Source: Solobacterium moorei
GTDB lineage: Bacteria > Bacillota_I > Bacilli_A > Erysipelotrichales > Erysipelotrichaceae
Assembly (NCBI RefSeq): GCF_036323475.1
Contig: NZ_AP028934.1
Span: forward strand, 2,294,001 to 2,358,000
Reading direction: 5' to 3'
Length of the DNA stretch: 64,000 nucleotides
Shown here: in pieces, positions 36,834 to 45,331 of the stretch
How positions within the stretch are numbered: the stretch's first letter is position 1
Layout of the letters: each line of letters starts with the position of its first letter
The notes under the pieces: generated by a model
What the model was told of the DNA's origin: nothing
Database searches by the model: none
The model's input: the letters and a program-made list of their open reading frames with translations, nothing else
Position numbers and translations under genes: made by a program

Positions 36834-37034
36834 ATGAAAATAGAGTTACTAGAATATAGAGAACAGAAGCATCTTACTTTAGCAGTACTGTCGAAAATGA
36901 CAGGTCTAGGTACTGGAAGGCTTTCAGAAATTGAAACAGGCGTAACGTCTGATCCCAGAATTAGTACACTCATAAAAATAGCGGATGCATTGGGTGTATC
37001 ACTAGATGAATTGGTTGGTAGGAAGAAACAATAG
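36834..37034 (+). CDS. XRE-family small regulator, copy 2
   Basis: A 66-residue single helix-turn-helix protein (LLEYREQKHLTLAVLSKMTGLGTGRLSEIETG) with the shared tail STLIKIADALGVSLDELVGRKKQ. It is a divergent paralog of the genes at 36262 and 38111. Ribosome binding is weak upstream. It is followed directly by a hairpin repeat and a small membrane protein gene. Confidence 0.85.
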   Translation: MKIELLEYREQKHLTLAVLSKMTGLGTGRLSEIETGVTSDPRISTLIKIADALGVSLDELVGRKKQ

Positions 37035-37036
37035 GT

Positions 37037-37057
37037 ATGGGGGCGAAACGCCCCCAG
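37037..37057 (+). repeat. Hairpin repeat, copy 6
   Basis: GGGGGCG-AAA-CGCCCCC (37039-37055) between regulator copy 2 and the next membrane protein gene; AGAAGAAAGGA follows. Confidence 0.95.
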
Positions 37058-37073
37058 AAGAAAGGATAAGGAT

Positions 37074-37412
37074 GTGAAAATAATATTACTTGGCTTACTT
37101 GTTACATTACATTTTGCAATCGCTGCACCAAAAATTACTGATACAAATGATAAAGTTGCAGAAATTTTTATTGGAATAACAAAATTATCAATAATCTATC
37201 TATTATTTATGAATATTGATATGCAGATTATTAAATATACATTTGGAAAGGAAGGAGAATATATAGCAAATATCATTTGTTATACAGGCTCGATATTTTT
37301 GATACCAACATACTGTATCTGCTATGCATTAAAACTATTGTTTTTAAAATGGGAGAAGAAACTGGAAAACAGATGGAAGTGCTGCAAAGAGCAAGACAAG
37401 GATCGGGGATAA
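37074..37412 (+). CDS. Small membrane protein after regulator copy 2
   Basis: A 112-residue protein with a GTG start (AAAGGATAAG upstream) and three to four membrane segments: IILLGLLVTLHFAIAAP, ISIIYLLFMNIDM-like and IANIICYTGSIFLIPTYCI. The C-terminus is basic and cysteine-containing. Unrelated in obvious sequence to the membrane protein at 36507, though in the same position relative to the regulator and hairpin. Its 3' end overlaps a convergent gene by about 70 bases. Confidence 0.55.
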   Translation: MKIILLGLLVTLHFAIAAPKITDTNDKVAEIFIGITKLSIIYLLFMNIDMQIIKYTFGKEGEYIANIICYTGSIFLIPTYCICYALKLLFLKWEKKLENRWKCCKEQDKDRG

Positions 37413-38045
37413 GCAAAACATAAAATACACTTTGTAAATTTTCTTTAATTGATTTGGTAAATTACTATATGTACAAACTGCGTGATTATAAATGCAATAC
37501 GAGAAAAAGAAAATAATAATGATTGGAGATATAAGGAAAAGTGGCAGAAAGGATACTGTCGAGAAAATTTGACTACTGGGAATTGATGATTCATATGCGA
37601 ATGATGATACAAAAAAGAACAAAGTGCTAAGGAAAGGAATATTATATGCAAATACTTTTCGTAGAGAAAAATTTCTTTTTTTGAAATGTATTATGCGGAT
37701 AACAAGGATTGTGATTACTAAAAGTGCCAGAATGATGTTAAGCAAAATTGTTCCTTTTTCAAAGCGTCGGAGCCATGTTAAATTCGGATATATGAGATTA
37801 AGTATTTTTGTAAGCAGAAGTTGAACAATGAGAGTAAACACTAAAACGAAAAATAATAACAACAATGATGATCTGTCAGACATATTTATGTTTCTTGATA
37901 TTGGATCGATGTTTGAGGAGGAATTATTAACATAGAAATTATAGTTATTATTTATAACGGTTTTGGCATCATTATCTTTTTTGAAGTGGTCTTCAATAGA
38001 AAACAGATTTGCAAGTAAGGATATTAAATTGAAGAGAAAATCCAT
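37344..38045 (-). CDS. Multi-spanning membrane protein on the opposite strand
   Basis: A 233-residue protein with about six membrane segments after an Asn-rich stretch (INNNYNFYVNNSSSNIDP). CGGAGG precedes the ATG at good spacing, supporting a real gene, although it is the only minus-strand gene in the element part of the window. Function unknown. It converges on the membrane gene at 37074 and diverges from XRE regulator copy 3, which may control both directions (inference). Confidence 0.65.
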   Translation of the reverse strand: MDFLFNLISLLANLFSIEDHFKKDNDAKTVINNNYNFYVNNSSSNIDPISRNINMSDRSSLLLLFFVLVFTLIVQLLLTKILNLIYPNLTWLRRFEKGTILLNIILALLVITILVIRIIHFKKRNFSLRKVFAYNIPFLSTLFFFVSSFAYESSIPSSQIFSTVSFLPLFLISPIIIIFFFSYCIYNHAVCTYSNLPNQLKKIYKVYFMFCLSPILVLLFAALPSVFQFLLPF

Positions 38046-38110
38046 AAATAAAACCTCCGAGATATGTAATCAAATTATACTTCATAAATATGAAGTTAGA
38101 AAGGGAACCA

Positions 38111-38314
38111 ATGAATACAGAAAGCTTTAAGCGGATAAAGAAAGAAAAAGGAATAAACAATTATGAAATACATAAAAGATCAGGTGTGCTTGAATCGACC
38201 TTATCTGAATTTGAAAAAGGAAAGCATACAGATCTACGCATAAGTACACTTATAAAGATTGCGGATGCATTAGATGTAACATTGGATGAGTTGGTAGGTA
38301 GAAAAAGGAATTAA
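38111..38314 (+). CDS. XRE-family small regulator, copy 3
   Basis: A 67-residue single helix-turn-helix protein (SFKRIKKEKGINNYEIHKRSGVLESTLSEFEKGKH) with the shared tail STLIKIADALDVTLDELVGRKRN. The start at 38111 follows GAAAGGGA; an in-frame ATG at 38090 lacks a ribosome-binding site, and using 38111 makes the protein the same length as copy 1. It is divergent to the minus-strand membrane protein gene and followed by a hairpin repeat. Confidence 0.85.
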   Translation: MNTESFKRIKKEKGINNYEIHKRSGVLESTLSEFEKGKHTDLRISTLIKIADALDVTLDELVGRKRN

Positions 38315-38317
38315 TGT

Positions 38318-38338
38318 TTGGGGGCGAAACGCCCCCAG
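38318..38338 (+). repeat. Hairpin repeat, copy 7
   Basis: GGGGGCG-AAA-CGCCCCC (38320-38336) directly after regulator copy 3, with AGAAGAAAGG following. No gene starts at once here; the next start is about 140 bases on. Confidence 0.95.
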
Positions 38339-38478
38339 AAGAAAGGGTGTAAATATCCGGTGTTGGATGACGAATTTTCAATGTTGATATAATTAACTAA
38401 GAAATTGTTATAATATTTTTAATACATGGCGTGTTTTTTGCTGATGCAGAATTCGTATTATAAAAAGGGGATAAAAAT

Positions 38479-39756
38479 ATGAATGAAAAAAACTTAAATA
38501 AAACAATAATGCCGAAAGTTATGACGGAAGAGAATGATAGACCGCAGGAAGCAGGCAATCTAAAGGAAGGTAAAGAGAAAACACTTGAACAGTCAGAAAC
38601 TGACAATAAAGGAAATGACCTAATCAATAAAGTAAAAAATATGGTCATGCAGCATAAGAAAATTGCTGGCGGTATCGCAATACTGCTTTTATTGAGCATA
38701 ATCATTGCGGTCTATTTTGGATCACAACCTAAGAAACTATCAGACATGCTGAAGATAGATTTCAAAGGATATGATGGATACGGTGAAGTTGAATTCAATC
38801 ATGGTGAATTAGATAAAACAGTCACCGAAGTAATGTATAAAGAAGCGGGTCTTACGGAAAAGGATATCAAGGATGCGGAAAAAGGTTTGGATGGTCTGCT
38901 TAACGCAGTTCCGAAGTATTTAAAGGCTGAACAAGAAAAACAGAGAGTAAGTTACAGTTTTGATAAAACAGATCATTTGAAGAATGGAGATAAGATCATC
39001 TTTACCGTGACGTGCAGCGGTGAAAAATGCCCGTTTGCAAAGGAAACAAAAGAGTATGAGGTAAAAGGACTTCAGGAAACCGAGAAGATCACAACCGATG
39101 ATCTTGAAAAGGAATATCCGATTACTTTTATCGGATACAACCATTTTGGAAGAGTTGAGTTTGATGATACTATCTATGACATTAATACAAAGATCAACGA
39201 TACCATAACGAATGATTCTGAAATCAAAATAAAGATCAAAGATTCGGCAATCGAAGAACTTGCTAAAAAAGGAAAAGTTATTCAGGACAATATCAGTGAA
39301 TATAAAAAGAAAGTGACAGGATTACCGGAAGTATCAATGATCAGTGGGTTAGATGAGTTGTATGACAAAGTAAATACCTACATGCAAACGGAAACACAGA
39401 ACAGCGATACTGATTTAGGAACCACTACGTATACAGTTGAGAAACAAAAAGATTATTTGGAATACAAGGCACCATATAAAGCAGCTTATGTAGATGATGA
39501 TCTGGGCGGATATATAAATGTCAGAACGGTTTATAAAATCACCAAAGTGTTTGAAACGAAGTTTAGATATTTAGAATCCAGTGAGAAAACATATTACACA
39601 TATTTTGGTTATGAAGGAGTGGATGTTGTTGACAACAAGGTAATTCTGAAAGACAAGAATTCCGGCAAGATGCATTCATATAGTACATGGGATAACTTGG
39701 AGTCCATTGAGGCAGAAATCAAAAATGATGGATATATGGAATATAAAACGCAATAA
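38479..39756 (+). CDS. Membrane-anchored extracellular protein (TcaA/YvbJ-like layout)
   Basis: A 425-residue protein with a charged cytoplasmic N-terminus, one membrane segment (about residues 55-75, KIAGGIAILLLLSIIIAVYFG) and a large extracytoplasmic part. Two similar modules are visible there, with the segments LKIDFKGYDGYGEVEF and YPITFIGYNHFGRVEF, each followed by an Asp-rich helical region. The layout recalls YvbJ/TcaA-type zinc-ribbon proteins, but the zinc ribbon is missing. AAAGGGG lies upstream of the start. Role in envelope sensing or mating-pair interactions is possible but unproven. Confidence 0.65.
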   Translation: MNEKNLNKTIMPKVMTEENDRPQEAGNLKEGKEKTLEQSETDNKGNDLINKVKNMVMQHKKIAGGIAILLLLSIIIAVYFGSQPKKLSDMLKIDFKGYDGYGEVEFNHGELDKTVTEVMYKEAGLTEKDIKDAEKGLDGLLNAVPKYLKAEQEKQRVSYSFDKTDHLKNGDKIIFTVTCSGEKCPFAKETKEYEVKGLQETEKITTDDLEKEYPITFIGYNHFGRVEFDDTIYDINTKINDTITNDSEIKIKIKDSAIEELAKKGKVIQDNISEYKKKVTGLPEVSMISGLDELYDKVNTYMQTETQNSDTDLGTTTYTVEKQKDYLEYKAPYKAAYVDDDLGGYINVRTVYKITKVFETKFRYLESSEKTYYTYFGYEGVDVVDNKVILKDKNSGKMHSYSTWDNLESIEAEIKNDGYMEYKTQ

Positions 39757-39898
39757 CGAAAGAAATATTCTATTTCAAGACAGTAAAAAGAGTAGTTTTA
39801 TTTGCATTATTTAGTAAATGGTTTATAACTTTCGGTAAGATAAGAGATATATGACATTAAAAAAATCGCATAAATAAAGGACTTTTCAAAAAATGACG

Positions 39899-40024
39899 TT
39901 TTTGTTTCCTAAAGCACCCCTTGAATGGAAACAAAAGAGGGTACTAAAATATCTATACTTGATAAAAGTATAAGAAAGAGGAAAGTTCTTACAGTTTAGT
40001 AAACTTGAATTTTCCTCTTTTTCT
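39899..40024 (+). terminator. Three tandem hairpins ending in a terminator
   Basis: Hairpin A: TTTTGTTTCC (39900-39909) with GGAAACAAAA (39927-39936). Hairpin B: ATACTT/AAGTAT (about 39953-39971). Hairpin C: AAAGAGGAAA with TTTCCTCTTT (about 39975-40021) followed by T-rich sequence. Together they could be a terminator and a structured leader for the gene at 40090. Confidence 0.5.
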
Positions 40025-40041
40025 TATCTTGAAAAGTTTGA

Positions 40042-40075
40042 GGGGCGACACCGTAGGCGTGCATAGCAAGCCCCC
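40042..40075 (+). repeat. Hairpin repeat, long variant, copy 12
   Basis: GGGGCGACACCGTAGGCG followed by GTGCATAGCAAGCCCCC. It shares GGGGCGACACCGTAGGCGT with the copy at 57084 and has the same outer arms as the short type. It lies just before the next gene's ribosome-binding site. Confidence 0.85.
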
Positions 40076-40089
40076 AAAGGAGAGAACAA

Positions 40090-40788
40090 ATGAAAAACTT
40101 ATTCAACAGATTAAATGATCGACAAAAGAAGTCAGTCAAAATCATTGCTGCTATATTGATAGTTGCAGTGGTACTATTTGCAGTTCTGCATGTTTTACCA
40201 AAGCCAAAAACCAACAATTCAGCAAAGCACGAAACTAGCACTGAAACTTCTTCATCCAAGGAATCATCTAAGAAGAATGACAATAAAAAGAATCAAACTT
40301 CTAAGAAAGATGATAAGAAGAAGGATGACACTGGTAAGAAGGAAGATAAGAAAGAAGATACTTCCACTACATCCGAAACGTCTGTTACACCAACTACAGA
40401 TACAACTAGTACTGAGGTACAGAACAATAACAACAATTCTTCAGTAATAAATACTCCAACTACGAATACAACTCCATCTCAACCAGAACCACAACCGATC
40501 TATGAAACGGTACATCACGATGAGGTGGGGCATTACGAAACACAAGTCGTGTCTGAAGCCTGGGATGAACCGGTGTATGAACCTCGTTCATATTATTTGA
40601 CAAGTGATGGTGTTAGATTTGATGATAAATGGGCTTTAATGGAATATTGTGATGAAAATGATGTTTCATATTCTGTACAAACGGAACAAGTCCAGACCAG
40701 TTCTATCCACCATGACGCTGTTACCCAGCAGGTCTGGGTAGTCGATCAGGCTGCCTGGGACGAGCAGGTGGTAGTCGGATACAGATAA
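40090..40788 (+). CDS. Membrane-anchored surface protein with WDE-type repeats
   Basis: A 232-residue protein. One membrane segment (about residues 18-38) follows a basic N-terminus; then a long Lys/Ser/Thr/Asn-rich linker (about 45-140); then a C-terminal domain with repeated HHDE/HHDA and 'AWDE.V' segments (YETVHHDEVGHYETQVVSEA, then VVDQAAWDEQVVVGYR). I have seen similar HHDAV...AWDE modules in surface proteins of gut Firmicutes, function unknown. The start follows GGAGAG after the long hairpin. It ends before a strong terminator. Confidence 0.65.
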   Translation: MKNLFNRLNDRQKKSVKIIAAILIVAVVLFAVLHVLPKPKTNNSAKHETSTETSSSKESSKKNDNKKNQTSKKDDKKKDDTGKKEDKKEDTSTTSETSVTPTTDTTSTEVQNNNNNSSVINTPTTNTTPSQPEPQPIYETVHHDEVGHYETQVVSEAWDEPVYEPRSYYLTSDGVRFDDKWALMEYCDENDVSYSVQTEQVQTSSIHHDAVTQQVWVVDQAAWDEQVVVGYR

Positions 40789-40822
40789 AATCAAAAACAT
40801 ATAAAAATTCCCTTTCCGAAAG

Positions 40823-40853
40823 AAGACGGTAGACGTTGATCTATCGTCTTTTT
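40823..40853 (+). terminator. Intrinsic terminator before the adhesin gene
   Basis: Stem AAGACGGTAGA/TCTATCGTCTT (one G-T pair) with loop CGTTGA-like, followed by TTT. It ends the operon upstream of the adhesin gene. Confidence 0.85.
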
Positions 40854-40980
40854 CTTTTGGGAAGAACAAAAATAACATTGCCCGTTTTGAAAACTCTGCT
40901 AAAAGCGGGTGATGAGATATATTGCAGCACACGACAAGCTTCATACAATGCAGAGTATTTAAGATCTTAAAGGAGGATTT

Positions 40981-43770
40981 ATGAATTTGAAAAGTTCATT
41001 GAAGAAAACGGCCACCATCGCACTCAGTGCCTTGATGGCTTTTTCTTCCTTCCCTTTGACTGCATATGCAGAAGGGGAAACAACAGAATCAATAGATGTT
41101 GATACAAAAGAAGTCAGTGAAACAAGTCCGGATGTTGAAAAGACGGAACTGAATCTGGAAACATCCAAAACACAGCCGGAAGCCGTTTCGGAAGAGACTG
41201 CTGAAGAGGGGCAGGAAACACCGGCAGAACAGCCGGGTGAAACTGTGACAGACACAAACAGTCTGATCATGGATGTTGCCGGAAATGATACGGTCTTTGT
41301 ATCAAAGAACGGTGAAACGGAAGCGTATGTCGGAGGAGATTCTGCACGCTATACGATCAGCTACGTTGAAACAGACAGTTTAGAGGTTACAGCAGCGAAT
41401 GCATCATACTTTGTTGTCTGGAGAAATGACGGCACGACAGAAAGTCATTTTAATGAAGATGTCATCTATACCGTGCAGCCGGGTGATGCGTATATCTCCG
41501 TTGGACAGGGACTGCAGGCACAACGGCGCTCAGGCAGAAGAAGACGCAGCACTGCCAGTCTGGACACACTGGAGGTAGGTGATACCTTCTCTGGAACACT
41601 GGGAACGTCCAATACCAATCCGGATATAGGAAATGAGACTTTCTATATCGACTACATTGACGGATTGCTTGGCGGGGCAGCCGGCCAGATCTTAAACAAC
41701 CTGGCGGTTTACTGCTTAGAGCCGGGATATATCGGTCTGACATACAGAACAGACTATGAACTGCCCGGTAATCCAAAGACCTATTATCCGTACAATGCGA
41801 CAGTAACAGCAGTACAGCCTGACGGAAGAGTAACGATCCATATTGATGTACCGAGATACTTAAATCCTTATACAGGACAAGAAGCGACAGGATGGAATGC
41901 TCAACTGGGAACAGTTCCGTATCAGAACTGCGGTGCCGACTGGACAATTCAGACCGCTCCACGTAAGAAGATGATGTATGTGGCAGTGCAGAAGAAAAAC
42001 GGTAATCCGGCACTGACAAAAGGAAACAGCTGCTATGCAAGTGATTTAAGCGGTGCTGTATATGGCGTTTACAGAGATGCCAACGCAACGGATAAGATCA
42101 CTGAGATCACAACAGACGCTGAAGGAAAAGGTAAGTCAGAAGAGTTTGAAATTGGACCTACTGCTACAAAGGTGTATGTCAAGGAAATCAAAGCTCCGAA
42201 GGGATTTGCACTGGATCCGAAGGTATATCCGGTTGAGTACGATGGGGACAGCTGGACGATCGACTCGGTTGATCAGCCAATGAACGATCCGCTGGTTATA
42301 ACTTTAAATAAAATAACCGAGGATGGAACAGTTGTGGAAAATCCTGCAAGTTTGGCAGACGCTGAATTTACAGTTAAGTATTATGACGGGCAATACACAA
42401 TGAATAACCTTCCTGCAAAGCCTACAAGAACATGGGTAATTAAAACTGTTAAAACTCAAACAGGAAAGTATAGAACTATACTTGATAAAGATTTCTTGGT
42501 TTCGGGAGATCCTTTATATGAAAGCGAAGGTAAAGCAACTATTCCTCTTGGAACAATTACAGTTGAGGAAACCAAGGCTCCAGCCGGTTATACACTCAAT
42601 AATAAGACTTTGAGTATCGGTGGAGCAGTAATAACAGACGGTAAAGCTCTGTTTAATATTGTGGACATGAATGGTATTGGTAGAATTCGGAGTGGTAATG
42701 AATATACCGTAGTTGAAGGTGTTGTACGTGGTGGGTTGGAGATTCAAAAGAAAGATGCAGATACAAATGAAAATGTAGGTACTGCAACATTCCAGATTGT
42801 TAATAAGAATAACTATGATGTAGTTGCTCGAGATAAAAATGGAGATGTTGTAGCTACAGCAGCTGCTGGTGAAAGTTTACCATATACAATCACAACAGAT
42901 GCTAACGGATACTGGAAATCAAACGATAGTTTCCTTCCGGCTGGAAAATATGAACTTGTAGAAACCAAAGCCCCTGAAGGATATTATCTGAATACTGATC
43001 CAAAAGCATTTGAAATCAAAGATAATAAAACAATTGTTGGCATCGATTATGAAGATGCAAAGATCGTCATTGACGTAGCTAAAGTAGATGATCATGGAAA
43101 CAATGTTTCAGGTGCCATTCTCCAAGTAATTGAAAAAGATACCGGTAATATTGTATTTGCATATACAACAGGAAATAAACCGGTAGATATCAGCAAATAT
43201 GTCGAAGGTGGAAAAAAATATATCCTTAGAGAATCTGAAGCACCATTTGGTTTTGAAAAATTTGAAGATATCGAATTTGAAGTAACAGGTACAAGACAAC
43301 ATGAACAAGTTGTGATGGCTGTAGATACACGTAAAGTGTTCTACGTGAGTGCAATCAAGGTAGATGCTATGGATAACTCAAAGAAATTAAAGGGTGCTGA
43401 ATTGACGTTATTTAAAGCGGATGGCACGGTTGCTTTAGATAAGGACGGTAAGGAGTGCAAAGGCATCACTGATGGTGAAGGAGTTATCACTTGGGCTGTA
43501 GAGTTCGCCGATGACTTGGGTGGTTACTATGTGCAGGAAACAGCAGCACCTGAAGGTTACCGAATCAATAATGAACATCATCAAGTTGTATTGAGTGAAG
43601 ATTATGATTTTGCAGTGAATAACGCTGTACAGGTAGTAGTTAACGATACAGCTTTACCAGCAGTTAAAACAGGTGATACATTCAATGCAGCATTGTTTGC
43701 ATGTATGTTGATTGGTAGCTTGGGTGCAGCAGTGTTCTTATTTCTTAAGAAGAAGGAATTGATGAAGTAA
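40981..43770 (+). CDS. SpaA/Cna-B-type surface adhesin
   Basis: A 929-residue secreted protein. The signal peptide is near residues 1-31 (ending TAYA). An acidic low-complexity part follows, then a globular N-terminal domain (about residues 95-340) with AVYCLEPG near residue 245, as in thioester-type adhesins. Five SpaA-like prealbumin repeats follow, each ending in an E-x(2-3)-AP-x-G-[FY] segment: KEIKAPKGF, EETKAPAGY, VETKAPEGY, RESEAPFGF and QETAAPEGY; such repeats often form Lys-Asn isopeptide bonds. The C-terminus has LPAVKTGD, a membrane segment and KKKELMK, a non-canonical sorting signal. AAAGGAGG precedes the start. Role: host or partner-cell attachment during conjugation (inference). 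Confidence 0.9.
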   Translation: MNLKSSLKKTATIALSALMAFSSFPLTAYAEGETTESIDVDTKEVSETSPDVEKTELNLETSKTQPEAVSEETAEEGQETPAEQPGETVTDTNSLIMDVAGNDTVFVSKNGETEAYVGGDSARYTISYVETDSLEVTAANASYFVVWRNDGTTESHFNEDVIYTVQPGDAYISVGQGLQAQRRSGRRRRSTASLDTLEVGDTFSGTLGTSNTNPDIGNETFYIDYIDGLLGGAAGQILNNLAVYCLEPGYIGLTYRTDYELPGNPKTYYPYNATVTAVQPDGRVTIHIDVPRYLNPYTGQEATGWNAQLGTVPYQNCGADWTIQTAPRKKMMYVAVQKKNGNPALTKGNSCYASDLSGAVYGVYRDANATDKITEITTDAEGKGKSEEFEIGPTATKVYVKEIKAPKGFALDPKVYPVEYDGDSWTIDSVDQPMNDPLVITLNKITEDGTVVENPASLADAEFTVKYYDGQYTMNNLPAKPTRTWVIKTVKTQTGKYRTILDKDFLVSGDPLYESEGKATIPLGTITVEETKAPAGYTLNNKTLSIGGAVITDGKALFNIVDMNGIGRIRSGNEYTVVEGVVRGGLEIQKKDADTNENVGTATFQIVNKNNYDVVARDKNGDVVATAAAGESLPYTITTDANGYWKSNDSFLPAGKYELVETKAPEGYYLNTDPKAFEIKDNKTIVGIDYEDAKIVIDVAKVDDHGNNVSGAILQVIEKDTGNIVFAYTTGNKPVDISKYVEGGKKYILRESEAPFGFEKFEDIEFEVTGTRQHEQVVMAVDTRKVFYVSAIKVDAMDNSKKLKGAELTLFKADGTVALDKDGKECKGITDGEGVITWAVEFADDLGGYYVQETAAPEGYRINNEHHQVVLSEDYDFAVNNAVQVVVNDTALPAVKTGDTFNAALFACMLIGSLGAAVFLFLKKKELMK

Positions 43771-43783
43771 AGACATAAAAATG

Positions 43784-43812
43784 CTGGGGGCGAAACGCCC
43801 CCAAGTTTTTTA
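43784..43812 (+). repeat. Hairpin repeat, copy 8, followed by T-run
   Basis: GGGGGCG-AAA-CGCCCCC (43786-43802) followed by AAGTTTTTT, so this copy may also end adhesin transcription. Confidence 0.9.
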
Positions 43813-43849
43813 AGATTAGAAGAAATGTTGTAAAGAGAGGAGAACAAAT

Positions 43850-44224
43850 ATGTGGAACAACAGAGTCATTTTATCAGGAAATTTAGTGAAAGACGTTGAG
43901 GTAAAAGTAACGGAAGGAAAAGATAGTAAACACGTTACGAGTTTTACAGTTGCGGTTCATCGTACACGATCTAAAGAAGATACTGCAGATTTCATCAATT
44001 GTGTTGCATGGGGCGTACAAGCCGATTACCTTGGAAACTATGGAAAAAAGGGATCACGTATTGAACTGGAAGGGCAACTACATGTGAGAAGCTATGAGAA
44101 GGACGGCAAGAAGATATACGTAACGGAAGTATACGTGGATGATTGCCATTTACAGAAGAAAGCAACTGTAGAATCAGTCGATATAGGATTTGAATCTGAA
44201 GCACCGTTTGGTTTTGAAGAATAA
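43850..44224 (+). CDS. ssb: Single-stranded DNA-binding protein
   Basis: A 124-residue OB-fold protein. Family segments are NRVILSGNLVKDVEV, FTVAVHRTRSKEDTADFINCVAWG and GSRIELEGQLHVRSYEKDGKKIYVTEV. The C-terminal tip is GFEE rather than the usual DDDIPF, so contacts with host SSB partners may differ. In conjugative elements SSB protects the single strand after transfer. RBS GAGAGGAG is present. Confidence 0.92.
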   Translation: MWNNRVILSGNLVKDVEVKVTEGKDSKHVTSFTVAVHRTRSKEDTADFINCVAWGVQADYLGNYGKKGSRIELEGQLHVRSYEKDGKKIYVTEVYVDDCHLQKKATVESVDIGFESEAPFGFEE

Positions 44225-44248
44225 TCGATATAGTAACGAAATGATTAG

Positions 44249-44281
44249 TGGCGTTCACTAAGGTACGCCTACAGTAGCGAT
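44249..44281 (+). repeat. Hairpin repeat, degenerate long variant, inverted (copy 13)
   Basis: GGCGTTCACTAAGGTACGCC followed by TACAGTAGCG matches the reverse complement of the copy at 57084 with few changes. It lies in the gap after ssb. Confidence 0.7.
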
Positions 44282-44317
44282 TTCTTAGTAAAACTGTCAT
44301 AAGGAAAGGAGGTGTAA

Positions 44318-45331
44318 ATGATCATGGAAAAGATAGCAATCGAATCAACGGAAGATTTTGAAGATATGGAATTTAAGCAAGACATCAGTATGACAAAGGA
44401 TATTGTTAATCAAGATGGCACGGTCGGGATGATCAATAATTATTACAGGATCGTCCATATCAAAGATGGTGTATTAAGACCGATACAGGATGATATTTTT
44501 ACAAATAAGAATGACGCAGAAGAATATGCAAGATCACTCAATGATAAAAAGTTGGTCAGTTATGAAGAAATACTAGATCAGACGGATAAAAGAATCGCTG
44601 TTAATACAATGGTGGAAGAAATTAAGAATCAGTATGATGCAAAAAAACTTTCTGGGGGCGAAACGCCCCCAGAGAATGCAGAAGAAAAACAGCAGTTCAA
44701 TCATCAGAAATTTGCCAAAGCGGTAGCCCATTCCATAGTAGAAGCAAACTGTTTGGAAAATGCCGCTAAAGCCGTTTCCGAACTTAGATGGACATATTCA
44801 GAATTTCTTGATGAGGAACTGCAAGATGTTTTAGAAAATATTGGCTATCGTATATCAACATTGCAATCGTCAATGCAATGGGTATCAGATAAAATGATAG
44901 AAAAAGCTACGAACACATTGCAACAGGATCAAGGAAAACAGCTAAAAACTTTAGTGGACGATGATTTAGTCAATCATGAAACGGAAAAGGCATATTTCAT
45001 CAAAATACCAAAAGCAGTTATGAAATCAGATATGGATGGATTATGGGTGCCAAAGAAGATTATGAAATGGAATGCAGAAGCAAATGCCTATGAAGTCAAT
45101 CATTATCAAAAATTTCAATTTACCGAATATCAATATTCCAAAGAAAACGGTAAATTAGGCAATATCATTGATAAGAAGGTGATCAATGGAGCTGAGTTCA
45201 AAAACTTGATGCTTGATGCAAGTATGTATATGGATCACTTACGAAATCTGGAAGAATCTCCCAGTATCGTTCCAAATCAATCTGTAATGGAAGAAAATAC
45301 TGAAGAAGAAAGGAAAGGTAGGAAATTATAA
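44318..45331 (+). CDS. Unrecognised 337-residue protein with in-frame hairpin repeat
   Basis: A soluble, charged protein (MIMEKIAIESTEDFEDMEF...). The hairpin repeat is inserted in frame near residues 112-119 (LSGGETPPENAEE), separating an N-terminal part from a helical middle (ANCLENAAKAVSELRWTYSEF) and a C-terminal part with FIKIPKAVMKSDMDGLWVPKK. AAGGAGG precedes the start. Its last codons (AAAGGTAGGAAA) double as the ribosome-binding region of the next gene. Function unknown; the position beside ssb and the ArdC fusion suggests a role in DNA establishment. Confidence 0.65.
   Translation: MIMEKIAIESTEDFEDMEFKQDISMTKDIVNQDGTVGMINNYYRIVHIKDGVLRPIQDDIFTNKNDAEEYARSLNDKKLVSYEEILDQTDKRIAVNTMVEEIKNQYDAKKLSGGETPPENAEEKQQFNHQKFAKAVAHSIVEANCLENAAKAVSELRWTYSEFLDEELQDVLENIGYRISTLQSSMQWVSDKMIEKATNTLQQDQGKQLKTLVDDDLVNHETEKAYFIKIPKAVMKSDMDGLWVPKKIMKWNAEANAYEVNHYQKFQFTEYQYSKENGKLGNIIDKKVINGAEFKNLMLDASMYMDHLRNLEESPSIVPNQSVMEENTEEERKGRKL
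44651..44671 (+). repeat. Hairpin repeat, copy 9, inside a coding region
   Basis: CT-GGGGGCG-AAA-CGCCCCC-AG in frame within the 44318 gene (SGGETPPE). Confidence 0.95.

Noticed and set aside
37624-37824. 66-codon plus-strand frame in the regulator cluster
   Set aside because: It is antisense to the better-supported minus-strand membrane protein gene, although AAGGAA precedes it.
41462-42088. 208-codon open frame antisense to the adhesin
   Set aside because: It lies wholly within a well-supported coding region, has no ribosome-binding site and a composition typical of a shadow frame.
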